Made by a program: the position numbers and the translations under genes | Source: Aculops lycopersici | Taxonomy: Eukaryota; Arthropoda; Arachnida; Trombidiformes; Eriophyidae | Direction: 5' to 3' | Assembly (NCBI GenBank): GCA_015350385.1 | Contig: WNKI01000001.1 | Coordinates: 12,087,329 to 12,151,328, forward strand | DNA: 64,000 nt | Shown: positions 27,201 to 36,971 of the stretch, piece by piece | How the letters are laid out: the number at the start of each line of letters is the position of its first letter | How positions within the stretch are numbered: the first letter of the stretch is position 1 | The notes under the pieces: generated by a model | The model's database searches: none | What the model was told of the DNA's origin: nothing | The model's input: only the letters and a program-made list of their open reading frames with translations

Positions 27201-29493
27201 GAGATCTAACTGAGGATCTTGGCTGACTGTCGGCCACATCTCGCTCGGCACCCGGCGGTAGATTGGTTACTGGGGCCACAGTGTTGGACCATTGGGTTGT
27301 GATGGGCGGCGTTGACGGCGTCGATGGTGATTGGAATCTGCTCTCAGTTGAGAAGTCCAAGTTATTATTGTTGGCCTCAGTTGTCGAGACAAAGTTGTTT
27401 TGGTTTTGATTCTGATTTTGGTTCTGATTTTGACCACTAAACTGTTGAGCTTGTCGACTAAAAGTTTGCCTGTTGCTCTGCTGGTCGTTCGCTGGACTTG
27501 GGAATTGACTGCGGAAAATCGAGGGCTGATTTGGACTCACCGAGGGAAAGAATTGGTTTGGATTCAAAGGATTCTGGTTGTTAGGGTTGCCGACCTGGTT
27601 TAAGTTGCTAGCAACTGTTGAGCTTGGCTGCTGTTGTGGTGGTGATGGAAGAGAGGCTTGAGTTGAGCTTGGGAATGGCTGGCTGAATAGTTGCGGTTGT
27701 TGTTGCTGAGGTTGCGACTGGACAGTGGTTACCTGAGGCGGTGGGTTCCAGCTAACACTATTACTTCCGCTTGTGTCCACTCCGCTCAACACCGAGATCA
27801 TTGGCAAGCCAGTTGAAGAGAAGGGCTGCCTGCTTCCGTTTTGACTGCCAACAGGTGGTTGCTGCTGCTGTTGGGGTGCTGGAAATTGTTGTTGGTTGTC
27901 ATTTGAAGCCAAAAAGCCGTGGCCAGTAAAATGAATGTGCTGGCCCCGCGGCTGCAGTCTATTTGGCAACAAACTCTGGAACCTCGAGGCTGGCAGTGGC
28001 GGAAGACCTTGTCCTCCCGGGAGTCCAGGATTAAACTGCAAACTCAAGTCGTCGACCGGCTGCCTCGGTGCCGGCTGGGCGCCGGATGGGCGCCAAAAGT
28101 TGTCCTGCTGGCCTGTGGGCAGCAGAGTGCTCGATGGAAATTGAGCGTCGTCGCCAGCGGCACCTGTCTGCTCTCGGAACGCTCTAATTAGCGCATCGTC
28201 GGCAGACTGTATAGCGGCCGATGAGGGTGGTCGCTGCTCTCGGGCGTCGATGCCGGCAAGCCCACCGATTGGCTGCGCCGGCTGGCTAAAGTCGAACCTG
28301 AAATTGTTGCTGCTACCCGAATCTGGTTGGTTGTTGTTGTTGTTGAACTGTAGTTGCCGATTTGGCCCCGGCTGCTGTTGCGGCTGTTGTTGTGATGCTT
28401 GAATTTGTGGTTGGAGTTGCTGTGCCGGCGGCCCGCGTTGCGCAACCGAGTTACGGGTTTGCGCCGCCGCCTCGAGATCATTTTGGCCACCCGCCACCGG
28501 TCGCTCTTGCTTGCTGTCGGTCGTGATTGAAACCTCGCTAGTTGACGATGACGCATCGTCCGCCTTATCGCCCGACGAGATGGGATCTGCGTGAAAGGCA
28601 TAAAAGTCGTTTGCCAACGCCGAGCCTAAATCTGAATCTGAATTCCTTGAGCCCAATTGGCCACGCAGCGCTGGCGTATCTCTGGCTGATCGCGTGGTGG
28701 GACTTGGAGCACTTGTTGATGCGATAGCTTCCATTTTTTCACCCTCTTCTTTCGGCTGAGGTGACATATTTGCGGTTGTAGTTGCGGTGGATGGTGTTGA
28801 AGGGGTAGCAGCTGGTGCATTTCGCATCAATCTATCGGCTTCCTGCGAGGCGAGCGCCAGTTGGTCGTCACTTAACTCGTCGCCAAAATCATCAATCAGA
28901 CTCTCAATCGTCGCTTGTTTGCCATCCATGCTTCCACTCTCTGGATTGGAGCTGGATTGTGGAGATTGGGAGTTTAAGCTTACAATTGATGGCGCTGGCA
29001 TCGACTCAGCTGCACGGGAAGCCATTTGGCCGCCTCGCTCTTGCTGCTGAACCTTCTCTAGCTCCTCAATGGCCTGTCTTAAAGCCGATTCGCTCATGAG
29101 TTCGGGCGCCTGGAAGGCCATCGATTTTTGGATGGCATCCGCGTGTTGCTGCTGCTGCCTATGATTTCTATTGGGTCCATTCTGGCGCTGCTCCTCTTCG
29201 TTGAGCAACTGAGCCACCGAATCGACCACCTGATGTAGTTGGCGAATTTGAGCCTCATTCTCCTCGCCGCCAGCTTGCATCGGCTCCTCTATCGACTCGG
29301 ACTCGTCCGATCGTCGGCCGACCTCTTGCGCCACAGATCTAGCTATCGGCGCTTCATATTGTTGGCTTTTATACTTGATTTGATTTGGTAGGTTCCGGTG
29401 GATGGGAAAGTCGTAGGCCGAGACGCAACAAGTTGCTATGGCGCTAGCGGCTAGGAGAACTAGCGCAGTGCTCTTGCATAAGCTTGCTGACAT
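24286..29493 (-). CDS. Large secreted Ser/Thr/Gln/Asn-rich (mucin-like) protein
   Basis: A single open frame of about 1735 residues from the ATG at 29493. This ATG precedes a signal peptide (SASLCKSTALVLLAASAIA) with predicted cleavage before YDFPIHR. The frame is open to 29616, but the upstream stretch is Lys-rich and breaks the signal. The mature part has no cysteine that I can find. It is low complexity: QQ/NN runs, long Thr tracts, NQ repeats (about 27395-27440) and many S/T-P sites expected to be O-glycosylated. There is a conserved-looking island DMVIYYYYYYDDNKNATVV (about residue 832). The C-terminal third repeats a basic motif (RRIFGNRNN, RQLFSGRNR, RPLFASRQR). It is an extracellular mucin- or cuticle-like protein; I do not recognise the family. 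There is no transmembrane segment or chitin-binding domain. Confidence 0.8.
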   Translation of the reverse strand: MSASLCKSTALVLLAASAIATCCVSAYDFPIHRNLPNQIKYKSQQYEAPIARSVAQEVGRRSDESESIEEPMQAGGEENEAQIRQLHQVVDSVAQLLNEEEQRQNGPNRNHRQQQQHADAIQKSMAFQAPELMSESALRQAIEELEKVQQQERGGQMASRAAESMPAPSIVSLNSQSPQSSSNPESGSMDGKQATIESLIDDFGDELSDDQLALASQEADRLMRNAPAATPSTPSTATTTANMSPQPKEEGEKMEAIASTSAPSPTTRSARDTPALRGQLGSRNSDSDLGSALANDFYAFHADPISSGDKADDASSSTSEVSITTDSKQERPVAGGQNDLEAAAQTRNSVAQRGPPAQQLQPQIQASQQQPQQQPGPNRQLQFNNNNNQPDSGSSNNFRFDFSQPAQPIGGLAGIDAREQRPPSSAAIQSADDALIRAFREQTGAAGDDAQFPSSTLLPTGQQDNFWRPSGAQPAPRQPVDDLSLQFNPGLPGGQGLPPLPASRFQSLLPNRLQPRGQHIHFTGHGFLASNDNQQQFPAPQQQQQPPVGSQNGSRQPFSSTGLPMISVLSGVDTSGSNSVSWNPPPQVTTVQSQPQQQQPQLFSQPFPSSTQASLPSPPQQQPSSTVASNLNQVGNPNNQNPLNPNQFFPSVSPNQPSIFRSQFPSPANDQQSNRQTFSRQAQQFSGQNQNQNQNQNQNNFVSTTEANNNNLDFSTESRFQSPSTPSTPPITTQWSNTVAPVTNLPPGAERDVADSQPRSSVRSLPNGQRFFSPNDLIGPSSTLASTERDFGRGSTRSNLAPSEAPAPTSTLAPIATGAANLPATPTNGTGKKDDMVIYYYYYYDDNKNATVVAKNVTTGAPINPVPLDAAIEADGGVEDTPYMDDPAPITNVRAQSQPQRQPPQQPTFTTPSTTTTTTTTVATSTTSAATPSLSPFNSFEGSNNRNSNNNDGDRRGGFNRNQNRNFQPSSSSARPQGPAVSELASVSRSTAKDSDRFVSTEPTPSIRDQQSRGPSRNVINEVDETPVARQPTVPDSRLQGQLVASVLSGSQSRFTQQPGLTSSTPATSTASSTTSASRVPLSNASRYGSTTNLSLDPYNLDPSAPANFGLSDTPTSQHNSNTANQRGSSQSHNHNNNQQQQQSPRRPTPVAEPPQPPSAVDIPDVPRNLSPTRVQPSSNQQFSSQRNSPTTQTGQRNNQQQASARLNPAQLPAQQQPPILTQAQQPTPSRQFFPESQNSQPAVEQPAVARQNFRQNVTPASVRQSSIQSQNNEVSRFTSNNNNLSNSNIDEQPDVPRGASRNNGRPSQPETGNTRGFASTTSAVSLTSQNRFQQPTSSERPFTSTGGSQSPVGTTVSRTSTNPQQTLATGSAAPQAVTQPSSMMTTMSEAVTSSSPIATTEIETTTTNTNATTTTTTTTPAPINTSSFATNTTPQETGAPSTEAPSTASTRRIFGNRNNRFQTRLTAAARSTSTTTSTTPAPAASSTTRRPTTSTTRKSSRQLFSGRNRLPLSTSASTPANAGNGTESSTPAVGISRTRLSSNFASRSRSTTVAPEVATNAPGSSVPATRAQSPQRAAFKPRLPFLRNNRPASTTVVTEGTTAPEVTSSATNSPAATSEMSTTRVATSDIQPAAQPSSSGEIVNNELDGSEMTTVAGEAEMVSNERETGTQSGSGAPAPANLMAQPAIEPSTTTAAPVTATEPTGRNKPRRPLFASRQRNSSLFGNRRNSTSTA

Positions 29494-32400
29494 CTTGTCT
29501 CTTCGCGCCAGCTTCTTCTTGTTAGTATCATCATTACACTCTTCATGCATTTTGGTGCCCTTTTTGGGTTGATTTTTGGTGTTTATATGGCACATGATAG
29601 AACTTTGAGGCGACAAGCTTGCTGTTGTTACTAGTGGTGTCTTGAGCGGCTGCAGTCGCTCTCTCTCTCCTTCGTTGCTCTAAATTTTTAATTAAATTGT
29701 CTCCTCGTTTCTCTCGAGACTCGCGCGCGTTGATTGGCGAGAATTGACAGGCAGAAAAATCCGCAGGTGTCTGCTGGTAGCGGTGAATTCGTGTAGCTAG
29801 AGCGTCAGCTATGGCTGCCAAGTCAAACTAACAACAAAACAAACTAGCGGCCGGTGGGAACTCGTGCTTTTTCTCTCTCCTTCTTTCTAGTTAGTTCAGT
29901 TCCAATTGAAAACTTCCGAGATGCGAGGAGGAGAGATAGAGACAGAGAGAAAGCAATAACGAAAGGGAAAGTAAGCGAAAGTGGGGAAGAGTAGCGCGAG
30001 AATCAAGACAGAATTTCTTCCCCCTCCTCCTTTGAGACGAGCTGCCTAGCTCACCGGCTGAATTTGGCAAGCTCACGCTGAGCAGTGGGCGGTTCAGTGA
30101 GATTCAAGTGAGCGCTTTCTCTCACTTGCAAGCTCACCTGTGCGCTTGCGTCGCTTTCACATTACGCAATGGCGAGCCTCCTCGCATCCCTCGCCGAATT
30201 GTGTCCATCTCGCCTGCAAATTGCGAATCTCATTACGGGTGTCATTTGCCATTCGGCCGCTCGCGTCAAGTGGAGCCCACTGACACAATGAGCGCAATTG
30301 AAAGTGAGCGAGTCGCCAATTGCACCCATGGGAAGGGGAGGACAATATTATCTCAGTCGCAGCGACGGCAGCGATGGCGAAACAAAGAAAAATTCCAAGC
30401 TACTCGTTCACTTTGAGTTCAGCTGGCGATTGTCAAATTGTCGTTGTTGCGATTGCTCTCATACTCGGCAGTCCTCATTGAAAGCTCAATAGTAAACGAG
30501 GATGCGAGTGTAAAAGAGAGAAAAGCTAGAGAAGGAGAAGAGCAGAGCAGAAGCAACAAGTGGCCAGTGGATAACTGGACAGGTGAAGGTTGTTTTCTTT
30601 GCAGCTCGCTTATCGCGCGCCAAGCGAGTCAATGTTGCTCTTCGATTCATAGAAGTAGTCGTCGCCATCGTTTTCCACCTCCTCCTTCTCCTTCACTCTC
30701 CTAACCGTCTTCTCTTTTGAAAGTCCAAGTGAACCCGTCGACCTTACGATCAATTCAATTTGGAGACTTGCAGTTGGCTCAGTGGAACATCAGCCAGTCA
30801 GATAGTGAGCTCGTCTGTCGGCTAGCTTGCTGCGGCAAGTTGCTGTAGCGAGAATAAATGTAGTTCTTGTTGTTCTTGTCAAAGGAGGAGATCGGCGCCC
30901 TCGTCGCTGGTCGTCTCTCGTTGATCTGATTAGCCGGTGCAAGTTGGACATAAGAATGGCCAGCGAAAGTTCAACTAGCTTTCCAACTCGGCGACGCTGC
31001 CACAACTAATACCACTACTACTTTGGCCGTTGCCAATCCAATGACTATGTAGTATATTTAGTGAAACCTCGAGGTAGCGTGTAATCAATTCGGCCAACTG
31101 GCACGAGGTCTTCGCCTGCCGCCAAGCTTGCGGGTTTTTGTCCAGGATAGCGGATGGGTGTGGCCGGGTAGTCGCCGAGAGGGTAACAGTTGAACCCTTT
31201 TTAGCGATTCTCTGAGCAGGTCGCTCGATTTGTGAGTGCCATTGCAAATTGATTGAAAATCGCCAACAGGTGAGTGGCATCCTCTTTCCCGTAGAAAGCT
31301 CTTCCGACCACCGACTAGGCCAGCAAACCTGCCCAACTGTTGCTTTGATTTACCGATCGGATCACGGCCGGCAATCAACACGCTCACTTGTGGGTGAAAT
31401 CTCATCCTGAAACCCATCTATGAACAAGCGGGTGGCAGTCAGATTCACGATCAACCAAAACAAGCATTTCACTGATCCGATTATGAATCAAGCTCGCTCA
31501 TCACCTGGGCCAAGTGAACCAGAAGAATGGTAGTGAATTTATTGGCTCTGCGACAAGAGCAACCTTCAGATAGAGTTTGAGAGTAAAGCACAGCTGCAAA
31601 TTGGATTGAACTTGTCGATGGCGCCGTGAGAGCAACGGCAACCTGTTGCGCTGCCTACCTACCTCTCTCTATCTCTATCTAGCATACTTTTTGCTGCTGC
31701 CGTGGTTAGATAGAGAGAGGGGGAGAGAGAGCGCAATGATGCTATTAGCTAATCGGCACTCTCTCGTTCATCTAACCACATCACTTTTATCCGATCGGAA
31801 CTCACGATTGTCATTGCTGATCGACGACTTGGGTGATGTCATCGCGCGTCAGATGTGGTTGCATCGCAGCTCAGGCTCTTGGTCGCTCGTGATCGGATAA
31901 GATCAACTTGCTTAGTGGCTCTCTCGCTCGCTTACTCCATGAGCTCCTTCTCATCCACCTCTCAACCAGTGGTTGTGCATATCGCACCTGGCCAGCGTGA
32001 GCCAATCACCTCGGGGCAGCGCAAGCGCATCGATCATCGTGGGCGCGGCCTCATCATTCATCAAGTGGGTCGCATCGCTCGCCGCGGTTGGCTCTCTGCT
32101 TCTTGCTCGTCATTGTCAAGATTTGGAGCAGAAGATATGGAGTGGCCCTTCTCTCGCTGGCCGCTTGCTGGTGTGCATGGTTATAGTTGTTTTTGATGCC
32201 GACGAAGTTGGAGTTGCTTTTGGATGCCGAGGAAATAAGCCAATCGACGAGTTGTCTTGCCAGCCAGCCGACCAAGTTAAACTCGTTAGCATTCATGAGC
32301 TCGGCCTCGGACCGAACGGGTTGATGGCGCGTATGCTAATTGAGATACGCGCAGTCTAGTTGACCTTTTGTCTCAGATTGTTGACCAACTTGGACGCTGA

Positions 32401-35400
32401 TCGAAGTCAGCAAGAAAAGGCAAGCGAGAGGGAGGAGAGAGAGGGAACAGAAAGTGAAGGTCGAGCGGAGAGCTGGAAGCAGCGCAACGTTGCGGCTGGC
32501 GATTATCCAAAGCGGAAGTGTGGGCAGCTCATTTATGAGCGCGCCTGTGCATCTCACCTGTGCGCTGAAACTCGGCTGGCCAACCGCCGAATCGCCAATT
32601 GTTAACTCGCACGACAACCACGACGTGAGATGATGCCGCCGCTCAGCTGGCTAAACTAATAAGATTTGAACAAAAGTACAAACTGAATATTGTGTTTACT
32701 CTCCTTCTTCTCATTCCCTCGTTACTATCGGCCGCTCGTTTGCTTGTCCAAGTTGTTAAGATGTTAGGCGCCAGGCAAACAGCCGACCGACTTGCTGGCC
32801 ATGGAGGTACACTCTCACATCTAGCAAGTGACCCGCGCAACTCGGCCGACCGCAAGAACAATTACTTTCATTCCAGTCACAATCGCAGTCTGCTTAGTCT
32901 GAGTCTTAGTCTGAATGTGAATGTGAATCTGGATCTCAGTCGCGGTCTCTCGGCTCTGGTCTTTGGTTGGTATCTAGATCTCGATTGCAACTGGAAGCGT
33001 CTGTCCGCAAGCCGACAAGCGAGCGAGCAAACACCAAGCTCTCGCTAGTCAAGAGCAATCGAGCGGAAGGCGGCAACTGCAAGGGCCGTCATCATCGCCG
33101 TCGTCGATTGTAGTTGTTAATGTTTCAGCGTTTGCATGATCGGTGTCGAGTTTACGGCCGGCCACTTGGATGATACATATATCTTACACTGAGATCTCAC
33201 TTAATAACTTTTAGTTTGCTCAGCGAGAACAACGAGCAACAACATGGAGATTTTATTTCCCAAAGCTAAGAGTCTCACGACTTTCAGGTGCAAACCAAAG
33301 CGAAGGTCAGTTGCAATGTTGACGATGATCGTAACAAACTGGGCTGTTGTTTCTCTTTCATTGCATTACATCGCAATCCACCAGACAACAATGCCAATCG
33401 TCGCCCATCCGCCCGCTAAGTCGACGTTCGCCTGATGGATGTCAGCTTGTCGTTGTTGTTGCTCTTGTTTACGATCATTAGAAGTTACTCTCCGAGTGGC
33501 TTACCTGATGCTAACCGACTGGCTGGCTCGTTCATCGGCTCGTTGGTTGGCGAGCTAGCCGAGGAGATTCTTGGCCGACGAGCGGGATCGTCGAGCCCAT
33601 CAATTGGCCAGGACGAGTTTATACTAAAGTAACTCACTTTCCCTTTTTTCTCTCTCTCTCTCTTCCAGTCAGTTGCCTAGAGTTTACTCCCGTAGCGATG
33701 AACCAGCCAAAGTGAAGCGAGCAATTCAAATTGAAAAGAGGAACGAGAAGTCGGCATCCTCTCGTCTTCCCGTCGTTTTCCTGGCCGAGTGGACGCTCGT
33801 TGCCTCTCTCAAGCAAAAAGTCTCCCATTCTGTCCCTTTGGTTTGGACTAATTAAATCCGCCCAAACCAAAGCTCAGCAAACGAAACTCTTTGCTCTTCC
33901 AGATTGGAGAGCCGCGAAGTCGAAGTTGTTGCCCAAATCGCAGGCCAGCAAACCGCAACATGTAATAGGAGAAATTCTACTTGCTTATGTTGGCAGTCTA
34001 CTTTTACTGTCGCCCTCTTCGACGACTTCGACGACTTTGCCGACTTTGCCACCAACGGCGACGGTGGTGGCCAAGTCAACTGGAGCCTGCCATGCACTCA
34101 TCCTACAAGCGCCATTTGAGAGCCGATTGTTGGCAGCTTCCCTACTCTACCTGTTGCCTCTACCACTACCTCTACTACCAACACCGCCACCACTACCTCG
34201 AGCCGCCAAAGCTGGCAAGCCAAATTCGAATTCGACGAGGAAACCTGAGCGAAACCGTTAGACTAGTTTTACAGATTCCTCACATGAGTCTAGCCGCAGC
34301 AATGGCAACTAGCTCCACTGGCGCCGCCGCCACCACCTCTACCCAATTCATTCATATCTCATTTGCCTCTCCACTCACTCGCACTCAAATTTGGAGTCTC
34401 GAATCGTCGAACTCTCACCGGCGACGTCGTCGTGGTCGTCGTAAGCATCGCGACTGCCACACTCGTTGCGCGGCAACAAGTGGCCACCAAGTTGGTGGGC
34501 GCAGACCGTTCTGTCTTGGCCAGCTGCCTGCTCACCTGTCGTTCCAAGTGTCGGCAACGAACGCACGACTGGCGATCGTTTCATTTCCATCATCATCTCG
34601 TTGGTCCGCCACTAACGCCGACTAAAAGGCAAGACGCTGAGTTCATCTGGCCGCACTCCATAATTCTGGCATAAATGTTTGGACCGATGAACTGGCGCCG
34701 AGGTAAACATTGTTATTTGGCCAGCGCTAACTTCCCCTAAGTTTAGCGGACGGAGTTGAGGATGGAGAGCGAGTAGCAACATTGAGCAAATCGAATTGCA
34801 AACAAGCGGCTCCAAGTGGCGCGCACATCAATTAATGGCGAGCTCCGTCTAGTCGAGAGAGAAGGTAGAAGAGAGAAAGATGCTCTCACTCTCTTTATCC
34901 ATTCTGCTGCTTTTGGTAGGCAAAACTATACCCGAAAGTGTAAATCTTATGTAGGGAGATGAGCGGCATTAAATATACTTGAGCCTTAATAGCCGACTTG
35001 CTGGCTTGCCAGTCGACGAGTCGCCACTTGAGGCAACAAGAAGAGCAACAGCAATGGAGCATTCTCGCCGCGTTGGCTTCCTGACAGCCGCTCATTCGGC
35101 ACGAAGCCTCATTTAACCGTCGTTCTTTAATAACCAAACCATAACAAAATCGAGCCAAAATTTCATCTCTCTCGCTCCCTTTAAAAAGAGGCAACAAACT
35201 TGTCCCACTGCCTCGAGTGGCGACTTTCTCCATTTGAGTTTGACCATTCATTCAAATGACAGTCAACTCAACCCCTTGACTCTCAAACTGCTGGCCACAG
35301 TTAAGAATAATCTAACTTGATGGTCTATTTGCGTGGTTCTCTGCGTGGTACTTAGCTTGCTGATCGTAATAATAATTGTGGATTGCATAACTAAAACGGA

Positions 35401-36971
35401 ATTGGAGGAGAAATGAATGATCATGATTTGTGTGCAATATCGTGACGAGCGGTGCAAGCGTAAGCACCCTGAATGTCCATACAGCTAAATTGGATTACAG
35501 TTGTGGAGAGATTTGGGCATTGGCAGTCTTGGCCAACTAATCTAAATGAGCCACACGAGCCGAACGGAGTATATTTGGTTAGCCAATCGATGGATTTAGT
35601 TCGAGTTTCGAATAGAGCAGCGGAAAGCGAAAGCTCGGGCCAGGTCTGCGTTGACTAAAGCCATTAGCCTGTCTCTTCGCGGGCAGCAGTTGGAGATCGA
35701 CTAGCTTGCCAACCAAAGTGAGTTTGGTTCTTTTTGTGATATAGTGGACTGATCAATGCCAACCACTTGATTGAGTCTATTGAGTCAGTCGATCGCTAAG
35801 CTGACGAGCGAAAGAGTAAAAACTAAACTGAGTCCTCATGGGTGCAGGTTGGAGAAAAGGAGCCAACAATTGGCGCGCTAACTAAGTGAGATGATTTCAG
35901 GCGAGTCTAGCTTATGAGAGAAAGGAAAATAGGAAATGAATGGTATTTTTTGACCCAATGAGCAGCCACTGACCGTAGAGTCGTACAGAGAGACTGGGAT
36001 ACGAATACAAAAAGAGGGAACGAGAGCGACCAAAACACGAGCATTGGGATATGGAAAGCGAGCAGAGCAAAGGCAAGGTTATTCTTTTTACAGCAACTGG
36101 AAATTGCATGTTGGTGTTACTATCACAACAAGATCCCTCATCTCGCCCATTCCAGTTTGTTTACGACTAATTCCAAAGTTGCAATTGCTAGACAATGGAG
36201 TCTCCATTCGCTAATAATTCAAATACTTAATAAGAGGAAAGGAGAGTTGCAACAGTAGACCACATAAAACTATGGTCACTAGAGTAATCAAAGAGATAGA
36301 TCGAGAGAGACTTGCAAAACTTCATTCGATGAAGATAATGATGATTTAATCACAGTGCTTGATCACTAATTGAGTGTTCAACACAATAATCATGATTGCG
36401 ATTAGCACAAAGATAGTGTAACACAAAGTGTAGTTTTCCTCCTCTCTCTCTCCCATTCTGCTTGTCCTTTACTTGTTTTTGCTCTTATTGTTGACTGTAG
36501 TAAAAGGTAGTTGTTACGAAATTGTTTTTGACGTTGTTGTTGCCATGACATTGCGTCTGTGGTTGGGCCCGCCACTCATACATTTGTGGTAAGCCGCGAG
36601 GTTATGTTGCGACCACTAGCACAATAGTAGCAGTAGTAGTAGTAGAAGCAAATGACTAACGAGACCACAAAGGCGCCGTCACGTCATCAGCAACAAGTGT
36701 TTGCGCGCTCGGCCATTGTTGCTAGCTATCCCTGTTGTCACTCTTTCTCTCTCTTTCTCTCTTGACTGATTGACTCGACGACTAGGGCTCTCATGCTGGC
36801 ACCTTACCACTTGTTGCCATGTCCAACAAAGAGCAAGAAGCCAGTGCCAAGACAGCAGCAACAACTTGATTTGATGTCCATCCATTCGAAACAAATTGGC
36901 CGCTCTCGACTCGCGAACCTCTACCCTGCGCTCCACTACCTGGCCAACAACTGGCACAGACGCAATAGGAA
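29494..36971. other. Long gene-free interval
   Basis: Nearly 7.5 kb without a convincing gene. Many open frames of 60-180 codons occur on both strands, but they are strongly Ser/Arg/Leu-biased, overlap one another and show no domain, signal peptide or consistent splice sites. CT/GA-rich runs are common (about 29925-29960, 33645-33665, 36745-36765), and a TAG-type triplet run lies near 36627-36650. It probably holds 5' UTR exons and regulatory DNA of the secreted-protein gene and the 3' flank of the 5'-nucleotidase gene. A rapidly evolving or non-coding gene cannot be excluded. Confidence 0.4.

Noticed and set aside
33731..34625. Overlapping + strand frames of 176 and 214 codons
   Set aside because: Ser/Leu/Pro- and Arg/His-rich, overlapping in different frames, without domain, signal peptide or good splice sites. 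They look like chance frames in a GC-rich stretch.
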